A stretch of 6,960 nucleotides of DNA from SVTX01 sp045132775 (GCA_045132775.1 JBGUSX010000153.1:1-6960), one strand, 5' to 3'. Counted from the stretch's first letter, positions 1 through 6,548 are shown. A program made the numbers and translations. Notes: generated by a model not told the origin, from the letters alone.

Positions 1-28
1 TGGCATAAGGTTTCTTGTGCAACGAAAC
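1..28 (+). repeat. 28-bp direct repeat, left copy
   Basis: This stretch matches 6933-6960 in the same orientation at 25 of 28 positions; the differences are at positions 6, 11 and 17. Both copies touch a window edge, so the true repeat may extend further outside. Bases 29-61, between this repeat and the palindromic element, show no gene or motif that I recognise. Confidence 0.75.
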
Positions 29-61
29 AAGGTAATCAGAGGACGTGAAGCCCTTGAAAAA

Positions 62-139
62 GCGACCTCCTCATCCACCGCTTACGCGGTCCCCCTTCCC
101 CGCTGGGGAAGGCTAAACAGACCGACAAATCAAAATTTG
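62..139 (+). repeat. Palindromic (REP/MITE-like) element, left copy, inverted relative to 6817-6890
   Basis: The element opens with GCGACCTCCTCATCC. It then has a hairpin ACCGC-ttac-GCGGT (77-90), a second hairpin CCTTCCCC-gct-GGGGAAGG (94-112), the link AAGGCT, and an AT-rich dyad CAAAT-caaa-ATTTG (127-139). The same order appears as a reverse complement at 6817-6890. The two copies differ by paired, structure-preserving substitutions in both GC-rich stems. The element begins a few bases beyond the stop codon of the adjacent gene, so on the minus strand its stems, followed by a short T run at 61-57, could also act as that gene's 3' end or terminator. It encodes nothing, and open frames through it are by-products of the repeat. 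Confidence 0.8.
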
Positions 140-142
140 AAG

Positions 143-2437
143 TTATTTTACGTCGGTGCCGAAGACGTTTTCGGATTTTTCGATTATTATTTTACGCGAG
201 GGATCTGCCTCGAGATAGGGGGAATAGCGATTATCCGATATTTCAACATCGATCGATGATCTTACGAGTATTACCTTGCTTGGTTTGGTTTGATTATCGT
301 AGAGTCCCGGTGCAAAGTAATTGTTCCTGATCTTTACGTTTTGTGCGTGGTCAACGGTGACCTGATAATCGTTTGTATTATTTAAGAACCTATTGCCCAC
401 AACCGTGATGTTTCTGCACAGCAGGGTCTCGCGGCTTACCTCGGATTCGGGTCCGACTATAGAGACGGGTGCGAGGAAGGGAAGCCAATGGTAGTTATTG
501 ATAAATCCCGTATGGTCAATGACACAGTTCTGTACCGTTATATCGCTGCAGACCGTGCTCTCGCCCCACTCCTTTTCGGTTGAGAGGTAGAGTCCCGTAT
601 GGGCGAGATTTTTGAAGGTACAGTTCACGGCGGTGACTCCCGTCGACTTCATAAGCATTCCTCTTGAACGCGTATTTTGGACGGTGACGTTATCAAACGT
701 GAAGTCACAGCTGTTGCGGCTGAGATTGTCCACGAGCACCTTGTTTGTCATTTCGTAGTGGTCGTCTGACAGGTCATAGCCCTCGAGTGCCGCAAAATTG
801 ACTGCGGCGGTCTCGACCGTAACGATCCTGTATTTGCTTTGATATGTCTTGGGCTCGCCCTTTGTATTTGTAATGGTGAATTCGTGGTCGCCGACTATTT
901 CTGCGTCCGAGAGCGTGTGCGTGTCGCAGACGAGGACTCCCTTTGAGGTGTAGATGCGGATCCTGTCTCCTTTCAGGAAGGGGGAGCAGTTGCACAGCCA
1001 TGCGTTCATTCTGTAATATACCTCGGCGAGATAACCCTTATAGGTCAAGGTGGTCGTTCCGTCGCCGTTGTCCTTGATATCCGCAAGGCGCGAGCTTGAC
1101 GAGCGTTGGTTCGAGCCGTCGTCTACCATTGCTTCGAGGATGGAAGAGGTTACGTCGAATCCGCGGACGGCACCCACGACGTGTGTTGCATCGACCGAGC
1201 CGACAAGGAGTGTTGTTCCTCTGTACCGTCCTTCGTTGTCGATATATACGCCGAGGTCGACTCCGTACTGTTCTTCGAGATACTTATATCTGTAATAGTC
1301 CTCGCGGTCGATCACGGGCGCGGACTTGTTCGTATTGTGCCAACGGGTAAAGGTCACGTTGTTGTTTCTGCCTCCACCGACAACCGCGAGTGCGGCGGCA
1401 TATCCGTAGAGCACGAGGTCGCAAAAGTGGAGGTTTTGGCTATCGTTTATCCTCAAGGTATGCTTGTTCGCGCCGCCCATACGGCAGACGATAGCATCGC
1501 CTGCGTGTATCTCGCCGACAAGCGTTTTGAGGGTGACGGTGAAGGTACCGTCTCCGTTTTTTTCAATGTCATAACTGCCGCCTATGGTTCCCCAGGGGTA
1601 GATCTCACCTGCGCGGAATACGTCGGTAAAGCCTGCGCTGAAGCGCGAGGTATCCGTCTTGCCGAATTCATCGTCCAGTCCTGCCGCGCTGACGGCTAAA
1701 AGCGTTTTCTCGTCGATCTGCTCAAGGATGTGTATCTGTCCGCAGGACCCCGACGAATAGGAAAGTGTGAGACCGCTTATATTGACGTTTTCGAATTTTT
1801 TGATCTCGATTATCGGCTTGTATTCTGTCATTTCGATGCAGGCACCATAGGCATAGATATCCTTATTTTGCAAGCCCTCGAGCTCAAAGGTATCGCTGAC
1901 GGTATATACTCCCGGGGGGATTATGACCGTATCGGAGGCTTCTGCCTCCTTTTTTATATAGTCTGCGATGGGGAGAGAATCTATCTCGCTCTCGCGCTCC
2001 ATTCCGATGAAGAGATCCTTGTCGGTATGGGGCTGGAGGCGGCGGAGTGCTCCGCATTCGGCGCGGTCGTACACTTCGGTAAGATTGTCGCCGTTAACTC
2101 CGATATTGTTGACATCCATCACGTATGCGGAGGTGTTTTTGTCGGCGATGAGGTGTGTGTTTTCGGTGAAGGTCATTCCGCCCGAGCAATTATTGCCTAT
2201 TATGAACAGGTTATTACATTCCGTGGCATAAAGCTCGAACGCGCTACAGAGAATTACGGTGCAGTTGAAGCAATTTTCAAGGTAGACTCTTCCTGTGATC
2301 TCACTTTGTGCGACGAGGCAGTTTTTAGCTCCCGTAAGCTTGAGATCACCATCGATCTTACAGTTTTTGATGATGAAGCGATCCTGTGATACGGAAAGAT
2401 CGCCGTTTACCGTTTCGTTTTGCCTAATTAGTCTCAT
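143..2437 (-). CDS. Right-handed parallel beta-helix protein, GH110-like, no signal peptide (764 aa)
   Basis: This is a large beta-helix protein, probably carbohydrate-active. The start is ATG at 2437, because GGAGGT lies 6 nt upstream (2449-2444). The frame stays open up to GTG 2512, but the promoter -10 overlaps that region and no ribosome binding site precedes it. Residues 1-130 are short beta-helix turns rich in Asn and Cys. A conserved QPHTDKDLF block lies at 135-143, VIIPPGVYTVSD (171-182) resembles the first helix rungs of pectate-lyase-3-like proteins, DDGSNQR is at 439-445, and the C-terminal helix has NTRSRGML (588-595) and WGES (624-627). The order of DD-rich motif, GDRIRIY segment and RG-containing helix recalls GH110 alpha-1,3-galactosidases, but this is inference from remembered motifs and no activity is shown. 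The protein is a near full-length paralogue of the split lipoprotein upstream, lacking its leader, Pro/Thr tether and Cys/Asp-rich insert. Without a signal peptide it is predicted to be cytoplasmic. It has its own promoter after a terminator, so it is probably a separate transcription unit. Confidence 0.85.
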   Translation of the reverse strand: MRLIRQNETVNGDLSVSQDRFIIKNCKIDGDLKLTGAKNCLVAQSEITGRVYLENCFNCTVILCSAFELYATECNNLFIIGNNCSGGMTFTENTHLIADKNTSAYVMDVNNIGVNGDNLTEVYDRAECGALRRLQPHTDKDLFIGMERESEIDSLPIADYIKKEAEASDTVIIPPGVYTVSDTFELEGLQNKDIYAYGACIEMTEYKPIIEIKKFENVNISGLTLSYSSGSCGQIHILEQIDEKTLLAVSAAGLDDEFGKTDTSRFSAGFTDVFRAGEIYPWGTIGGSYDIEKNGDGTFTVTLKTLVGEIHAGDAIVCRMGGANKHTLRINDSQNLHFCDLVLYGYAAALAVVGGGRNNNVTFTRWHNTNKSAPVIDREDYYRYKYLEEQYGVDLGVYIDNEGRYRGTTLLVGSVDATHVVGAVRGFDVTSSILEAMVDDGSNQRSSSSRLADIKDNGDGTTTLTYKGYLAEVYYRMNAWLCNCSPFLKGDRIRIYTSKGVLVCDTHTLSDAEIVGDHEFTITNTKGEPKTYQSKYRIVTVETAAVNFAALEGYDLSDDHYEMTNKVLVDNLSRNSCDFTFDNVTVQNTRSRGMLMKSTGVTAVNCTFKNLAHTGLYLSTEKEWGESTVCSDITVQNCVIDHTGFINNYHWLPFLAPVSIVGPESEVSRETLLCRNITVVGNRFLNNTNDYQVTVDHAQNVKIRNNYFAPGLYDNQTKPSKVILVRSSIDVEISDNRYSPYLEADPSRKIIIEKSENVFGTDVK

Positions 2438-2443
2438 CTGGGC

Positions 2444-2449
2444 ACCTCC
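2444..2449 (-). promoter_or_regulatory. Ribosome binding site GGAGGT for the 764-aa gene
   Basis: GGAGGT on the minus strand, 6 nt before ATG at 2437. This fixes the start and argues against the longer GTG-initiated frame. That frame would add 25 residues with a weakly hydrophobic, Lys-containing leader that could be mistaken for a signal peptide. Confidence 0.85.
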
Positions 2450-2502
2450 GAAGTGGGAAAAGCTGAAAAGTGTATAATTCAAAAGGGAAAATCCTTTTTT
2501 TA

Positions 2503-2531
2503 ATTTTAGCACACAAAAAAATAAAAGTCAA
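2503..2531 (-). promoter_or_regulatory. Sigma-70/SigA-type promoter for the 764-aa gene
   Basis: On the minus strand, a -35 box TTGACT (2531-2526) is followed by a 17-bp spacer and a -10 box TAAAAT (2508-2503). Transcription would start near 2496, giving a 5' leader of about 60 nt before the GGAGGT site. The leader contains a short dyad AAAAGG/CCTTTT (2498-2481) of unknown significance. The match to consensus and the ideal spacing make this the best promoter in the window. Confidence 0.8.
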
Positions 2532-2532
2532 T

Positions 2533-2561
2533 CTGTTTTTGGAAAAAGTATACAAAAACAG
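2533..2561. promoter_or_regulatory. Inverted repeat directly upstream of the -35 box, candidate operator
   Basis: CTGTTTTTG (2533-2541) and CAAAAACAG (2553-2561) form a perfect 9-bp inverted repeat around an 11-bp centre. The half-sites are centred 20 bp apart, about two helical turns, as expected for a dimeric regulator on one DNA face. The repeat ends 1 bp from the -35 hexamer, a position suited to an activator or an overlapping repressor. No regulator gene is present in the window, so the binding protein is unknown. A low-complexity A/T coincidence is possible. Confidence 0.5.
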
Positions 2562-2606
2562 GACGAAAAAACAGCGACCGATGTAAAAAAACAACGGCGA
2601 AGAAAC

Positions 2607-2632
2607 ATCCCCCTCCGAGAGTGGAGGGGGAT
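2607..2632 (-). terminator. Rho-independent terminator after the lipoprotein gene
   Basis: ATCCCCCTCC (2607-2616) pairs perfectly with GGAGGGGGAT (2623-2632) around a 6-nt loop. On the minus strand the stem is followed by GTTTCTT and, a little further on, a run of seven T. It begins 14 nt past the stop codon of the large lipoprotein gene and separates it from the downstream promoter. The T tract is not ideal because it is interrupted by CGCCG. Confidence 0.75.
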
Positions 2633-2646
2633 ATTGCAGTCCGGTA

Positions 2647-4698
2647 TTAAGACATTGGGCCTTTTTCTTCGGGGAGGAGATAAACAGTCTCGCCGTTCTC
2701 GTTCTTAGTCACGACGTCTGTTCCGCTAAGCTCCTTGTAGTTCCAGCCGATGACAGCCTCGGTGATATCATCCTTGAAGAACTCGGATTCGTAATGGTTG
2801 CCCGAGATGTTGATTCCCATACAGCCGTTGATATAGATTGCTCTTCCGAATTTTCTGTCAGTGTCCTCGGGGCGCGCGGTGAATACGTTATCACGGATGG
2901 TTATATTCTGCGCGGCACTCATCGTGATGCAATAGTTGTTGTTCGTATTGATAAACTTATTGCCGATGATCTGCACGTTCTTACAGGGGAGAGTTTCCTT
3001 TGTGATCTCAACGCTGTTTGAGAGATCGCCAAGTCCCTGGATCGCTATGGGTGCCAGGGTCATGTTGGTTTCCTTTCCTTCAAGGCATCCCGTGTTATCA
3101 AAGAGACAGCTTTGGATGAGAATGTTCTGAGGAACCGTGCTCTCGCCCCATGTGGTCTCGACCGAGAGGAGAACCGCAGTCATTCCGTGGTCGCGGAAGG
3201 TACAGTTCTTGATCGTAGCGTCTACGGTCTTGACAAGTATTCCGCGCGAACGGGTATTCTGGATCAGCACGTTATCGAATACGAAGCCTGCACTGTTCAT
3301 GCTCAGGTTATCGAAGAGTATCTTCTGATTCATGTGATAGTCGTTGTCGGTGAAGTCATAGCCCTCGAAAGCGCTGACATCGAGGAGAGATGCGTCTACC
3401 TCTACCTCTTGGATATACGTGGTGTATTTTATGAGGTGAGCTCCCGAGCCGTCCTTGTAGTAAACATAGTAATTGAGAGTGCCCGTGGTGGAGGTGAATA
3501 CTTCATTCTGGGTTTCATCCCAAATGATCGGCACATTGTCGCTGTCGTTATATCCGTCGCCGTCTTCATCGGCGATGGGCGCAGCAGACCAGATATCGCA
3601 TTGCATATTTCTGTTCATGTCGATATATACCTTGGTGCCGCACTTGTCACAAACTCCGTCGCGATTGGGTGCTTGCATCGTACCGACATCGCAGTGTACG
3701 TGAGCCTTACAGGTCTCGTCGTCACAGATACAGTCGCCGTTTACATCTATATGCGCTACGTGGCAGCCGGGATATTCGGTTACCTTCTTCGCGTCACTCA
3801 GAGCCGTGCCCTCGAAAGCGATATGTCCGTTGGATGCATATACAAGAATGCGGTCTCCTGCTTTGGGAACGGTCGTATTGGTAGGTGTTGTCTCTGTGTA
3901 ATGGTCTCTCTTATGTATGCCCCAGTAGGTCTCCGAAAGGGTACCCTTGAAGTAGAGGGTTGCGGTCTTGCCGTCCTCACTTATCTTATAGCCTGCAAGT
4001 CTTGAGCTTCCGCCGCGCTGGTTAGAGCCGTCGTCACACATTGACTCAAAGAGGCAGGAGGTTGCGGAGAAGCCCTGCTGTGCGTGCGTTATGTGAGTCG
4101 CGTCTACGCTTCCGACACGGGGAAGTCCGCCGCGGTATCTGCCGAGATCGTCGATATAGACCTCAAGGTCTGCGCCGTACTGTTCTTCAAGCGATTTATA
4201 CCACTCGTACGTTTCTTTCTCAATGACGGGAGCGGAGTGAACGGTGTTGTGGAGTCTTTCGATGCCGCAGTTGACGGTTCCGTGTTCGCTTGATACGATC
4301 GCAAGAGCTGCGGAATATCCGTAAAGGACGAAGTCCTTAAGCTTATTATTGCTGCCTGCAACATGGACGCTACGGGAGTTATCTCCTGCAAGTCGGCAGG
4401 CGAATACGTCGCCTATACCGATGGTTCCGAACTGCTGTGTGGTGCCCGTGAACTGAAAGAGCATAGTTCCGTCGTCGTATTTTTCAACGTATTTATACGA
4501 CATTCCCGAAAGCCAGGGGGTCACGGCATCCTCTGCAAACGCATCGCAGAAGCCTGTGCTGAATACACCGGGGTCGCTTGCTCCGAAGTCATTTATATAG
4601 CCCGCATTGGTAACGACTTGCAGATACATCTTGCCGCCTTTTCTGATCTTGTCAAGGACGTATACCTGTCCTGAGGACTGATGTGTATAGCCCAACAC
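2647..4698 (-). CDS. C-terminal half of split GH110-like beta-helix lipoprotein
   Basis: This frame carries the catalytic-like half of the large surface protein. From its first open GTG codon it has 683 residues, but that GTG lies inside the misoriented segment and has no ribosome binding site, so independent translation is doubtful. It aligns throughout with the downstream 764-aa paralogue: GYTHQSSGQVYVLDKI against the SYSSGSCGQIHILEQI block, VLYGYSAALAIV (124-135), DDGSNQR (222-228), NTRSRGIL (481-488) and WGES (517-520). Residues about 307-393 form an insert absent from the paralogue, with eight cysteines and several Asp-rich loops resembling calcium-binding DxNxDG segments. It is in the same frame as the N-terminal half at 6456-4723. 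With the 4691-4800 segment flipped, the two form one 1269-codon gene. The stop is followed by a strong hairpin terminator. The GH110-like reading is inference from motifs; another beta-helix glycosidase or lyase family is possible. Confidence 0.8.
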   Translation of the reverse strand: MLGYTHQSSGQVYVLDKIRKGGKMYLQVVTNAGYINDFGASDPGVFSTGFCDAFAEDAVTPWLSGMSYKYVEKYDDGTMLFQFTGTTQQFGTIGIGDVFACRLAGDNSRSVHVAGSNNKLKDFVLYGYSAALAIVSSEHGTVNCGIERLHNTVHSAPVIEKETYEWYKSLEEQYGADLEVYIDDLGRYRGGLPRVGSVDATHITHAQQGFSATSCLFESMCDDGSNQRGGSSRLAGYKISEDGKTATLYFKGTLSETYWGIHKRDHYTETTPTNTTVPKAGDRILVYASNGHIAFEGTALSDAKKVTEYPGCHVAHIDVNGDCICDDETCKAHVHCDVGTMQAPNRDGVCDKCGTKVYIDMNRNMQCDIWSAAPIADEDGDGYNDSDNVPIIWDETQNEVFTSTTGTLNYYVYYKDGSGAHLIKYTTYIQEVEVDASLLDVSAFEGYDFTDNDYHMNQKILFDNLSMNSAGFVFDNVLIQNTRSRGILVKTVDATIKNCTFRDHGMTAVLLSVETTWGESTVPQNILIQSCLFDNTGCLEGKETNMTLAPIAIQGLGDLSNSVEITKETLPCKNVQIIGNKFINTNNNYCITMSAAQNITIRDNVFTARPEDTDRKFGRAIYINGCMGINISGNHYESEFFKDDITEAVIGWNYKELSGTDVVTKNENGETVYLLPEEKGPMS
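3520..3780 (-). other. Cys/Asp-rich insert domain within the beta-helix protein
   Basis: This part of the C-terminal half encodes about 87 residues with no counterpart in the 764-aa paralogue, where the flanking blocks are nearly contiguous. It contains DVNGDCICDDE, NRDGVCDKCG, DMNRNMQCD and DEDGDGYNDSD. These four acidic loops resemble calcium-binding repeats (EF-hand loop, dockerin or thrombospondin type 3), together with eight cysteines (C312 to C367 of this half). DG-x-CD-x-CG repeats are familiar in surface proteins of gut Bacillota. The insert suits an extracellular, oxidising, calcium-containing environment. Metal binding is inferred. Confidence 0.6.
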
Positions 4699-4800
4699 TA
4701 CGTTCTACGCATACGGTGTATATCAGGAAAAAGATTCCTTGGAAATTCTGCTCTGGATCTCGGGCTGCTCCAACGTTACCGTCAAGGGACTTACCGTCGG
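4691..4800 (+). other. Inverted coding segment (about 110 bp) interrupting the lipoprotein gene
   Basis: The flanking gene runs on the minus strand in a single frame on both sides, but here that frame has no similarity to the paralogue and contains in-frame TGA (4725-4723) and TAG stops. Read on the plus strand from 4691, the segment is stop-free and encodes a beta-helix stretch with FYAYGVYQE, then LLWISGC, then SNVTVKGLTVG. This aligns almost gaplessly with residues 191-226 of the paralogue (IYAYGACIE ... NVNISGLTLS). The segment ends share only AGCC (4689-4692) and GGCT (4799-4802), so the breakpoints are uncertain by up to 4 bp. Inverting the segment in silico joins Q552 of the upstream half to P-N-T-T-F-Y-A-Y-G and ends exactly at GYTHQSSG. 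No recombinase gene is nearby. Confidence 0.85.
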
Positions 4801-6456
4801 CTGTGAAGAATCGATATTGAGCTGGTCGCTTACCGAATATGCTCCGGGAGGAACGATAACGATATTGCTCTTTCTTCCCATCGTTCTTACGTAGTTATTG
4901 AAGGTATAGCTCTTTGTGAGAGATACGTCTCTTACCTTACCGTGTCTCTCCATTATGACCTTTCCGTCTTCTCTTGTGAATTCGAGGAAGAGGTCCTTAT
5001 TTGTATGAGGAAGGAGGTCTTCATCGGCACCGTACTCGAGACGCGCGTTCGTGTCGTGGAGATTGTTGCCGTTGAATTCAGTATTTTCGTTATTTGTTAT
5101 GGGATGTGCTTTTCCGTCCTTTGAGAAGGTGTTTCCGTCGCAAAGGAGATATTTATTGTTATTGAGGACTATCGCGCCGCCGAGCTTATTCTCTACGACG
5201 TAAAGGTTTACGTTGTTCTCACCGACCACGCTTATCGCGCTGTTGAGGAGGACTACACAGTTAAGTCCCTCGGTGACCTTTACGGAGACCTGTGCGTTCT
5301 CTATAACGTTGAGCGCTACGAGTGCGTTTGTGGTGCCTTTGACAAGCTCAACGCCTATTCCGTCGCTTGCAAGCGTGATGCCGTTGTTTCTGATTATTGT
5401 TCCTTCGCCTGTGGAGTGTATTCCGCAGGTTACGGCTTCGATCTTCGTGTCCTGCACTGCGAGATTATCGCCCGTTGACACGATACCCTTATTTCCGCAG
5501 AAATATCCGCAATATACGGATACGAGGTCAGCATCGGTCTTGAGCGCGGTTTCGGTACCGTAGATCATGCAGTTCTTGAGTGCTATATCAGAGCTCTTAT
5601 CATCGATATAAAGTCCGGTCTCGCCGCCCTTGATATCAAGTCTGAAGAAGGTGATGCCCGTAGAGTTCTCGATCTTGACCTCGCCCTTTACGATGAGCTC
5701 CTTTACAACTATCTCCTCGACATCCTTGATGACTATGCCGCCTTCGGCGATAAGTCCTGCGAGGTTGCCGTAATACTTTGTATTGGATTCAAGCACGATA
5801 GGCTCGGTGACACGGTATACGTCGCCCTCCTTGAGCAGTTCGGATTCCTTATCAGTGAGGATCGCGATAAGCTCAGCGGCGGAGATGTCCACTGCCTTGG
5901 ATTCGTCGATGTTATGCTCGTTCTGTGCAAACACCTCTTCGTCCCACTGATATCCCGCACCCTTTACAGTGTCGCCGTTTTCGTAGATCTCATCAGTAAC
6001 GGGATCCTCGGTGGGTGTTTCCGTAGGCTCACTGGTGGGAGCTTGTGTAGGCTCACTGGTGGGAGCTTGTGTAGGCTCACTGGTGGGAGCTTGTGTAGGC
6101 TCTTCGGTGGGAGTCTGTGTGGGCTCGTCTGTGGGAGCTTGTGTAGGCTCTTCTGTAGGAGTCTGTGTGGGCTCGTCTGTGGGAGCTTGGGTAGGCTCGT
6201 CTGTGGGAGCTTGGGTGGGCTCGTCCGTAGGAGTCTGTGTGGGCTCGTCTGTGGGAGCTTGGGTAGGCTCGCTTGTAGGAGCTTGAGTAGGCTCGCTTGT
6301 AGGAGCGACCGAGGGCTCATCCGTTGGAGCGGTCGTAGACTGTTCCGTAGGCTTTTCGGTCTCGGACTGAGTCTCGTTTGCAGTAGTTTCCTCTTGGTTA
6401 CCGTTATCACATGCCGCGAGTGCGGTAAGAGACGAGATAAGCATAGCGATGACCAA
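4723..6456 (-). CDS. N-terminal half of split beta-helix lipoprotein
   Basis: This half carries the anchor, tether and first beta-helix of a surface protein. Numbered from TTG 6456, residues 1-15 are a hydrophobic leader ending in lipobox L-A-A-C, with Cys16 as the predicted lipidated residue. Residues 17-42 are polar, 43-154 are 14 Pro/Thr-rich octapeptides, 155-210 are an acidic linker, about 212-450 are short repetitive beta-helix turns, LLPHTNKDLF is at 481-490 and IVIVPPGAYSVSD at 532-544. Residues 553-577 are nonsense, produced by reading the inverted segment in the wrong orientation up to TGA. The start is poorly defined: the frame is open only to 6471 (adding LLSLL), a TGA lies just upstream, and there is no ATG-Lys start or ribosome binding site, as if the first two or three codons were lost to the adjacent repeat block. 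An internal ATG lies at residue 5. No convincing promoter is visible. The gene continues at 4698-2647. Confidence 0.8.
   Translation of the reverse strand: MVIAMLISSLTALAACDNGNQEETTANETQSETEKPTEQSTTAPTDEPSVAPTSEPTQAPTSEPTQAPTDEPTQTPTDEPTQAPTDEPTQAPTDEPTQTPTEEPTQAPTDEPTQTPTEEPTQAPTSEPTQAPTSEPTQAPTSEPTETPTEDPVTDEIYENGDTVKGAGYQWDEEVFAQNEHNIDESKAVDISAAELIAILTDKESELLKEGDVYRVTEPIVLESNTKYYGNLAGLIAEGGIVIKDVEEIVVKELIVKGEVKIENSTGITFFRLDIKGGETGLYIDDKSSDIALKNCMIYGTETALKTDADLVSVYCGYFCGNKGIVSTGDNLAVQDTKIEAVTCGIHSTGEGTIIRNNGITLASDGIGVELVKGTTNALVALNVIENAQVSVKVTEGLNCVVLLNSAISVVGENNVNLYVVENKLGGAIVLNNNKYLLCDGNTFSKDGKAHPITNNENTEFNGNNLHDTNARLEYGADEDLLPHTNKDLFLEFTREDGKVIMERHGKVRDVSLTKSYTFNNYVRTMGRKSNIVIVPPGAYSVSDQLNIDSSQPTVSPLTVTLEQPEIQSRISKESFS
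5995..6330 (-). repeat. 24-bp tandem repeats encoding Pro/Thr octapeptides
   Basis: Fourteen consecutive 24-bp units encode variants of APT(S/D/E)EPTQ (residues 43-154), including one degenerate unit at each end (APTDEPSV and TPTEDPVT). The array forms an extended, probably rigid tether between the lipidated Cys and the folded beta-helix, holding it away from the membrane and through the cell wall. Many units are near-identical at DNA level, so copy number could change by slippage in 24-bp steps without breaking the frame. Confidence 0.9.
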
Positions 6457-6521
6457 AAGAAGCGAAAGGAGTCAAATCTTAAATTTCGGGCGTGGATGGG
6501 GTAGGAAATTTGCATTTTTTT

Positions 6522-6548
6522 GGTGATTTGGAGCCGTCCCGCGACCCC
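6522..6548 (+). repeat. 27-bp direct repeat, copy 1
   Basis: This stretch matches 6700-6726 at 25 of 27 positions; the shared core is GGAGCCGTCCCGCGACCCC. Both copies are preceded by an AT-rich block resembling AAATTTGCATTT or AAATCGAAGTTT and followed by a hairpin structure, so they look like two copies of one repeat unit with different hairpins downstream. Confidence 0.8.

Noticed and set aside
2438..2512. GTG 2512 as the start of the shorter paralogue, giving a leader that looks weakly like a signal peptide
   Set aside because: The -10 box overlaps its first codons, no ribosome binding site precedes it, and GGAGGT lies at ideal spacing before ATG 2437.
3112..4005. Long plus-strand open frame of 297 codons, and similar ones at 1106-1699 and 1730-2389
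   Set aside because: They lie antisense to well-supported coding sequence with clear paralogue homology, and have no recognisable domains.
4690..4698. GTG at 4698 as a genuine independent start for the 683-residue frame
   Set aside because: It has no ribosome binding site, lies inside the inverted segment, and the protein would begin in the middle of a beta-helix.
4680..4810. Classical serine or tyrosine invertase sites around the inverted segment
   Set aside because: Only AGCC/GGCT is shared at the ends, with scattered matches beyond. There is no long inverted repeat and no recombinase gene in the window, so this mechanism is not supported.
2647..6456. A simple frameshift or sequencing indel as the cause of the split gene
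   Set aside because: Both halves are already in the same frame, so no indel is needed. The missing homologous residues are found on the opposite strand of the intervening segment.
5914..6504. Gly/Ser/Leu/Cys-repeat frames on the plus strand across the tandem repeats
   Set aside because: They are shadows of the 24-bp repeats that encode the Pro/Thr tether on the minus strand.
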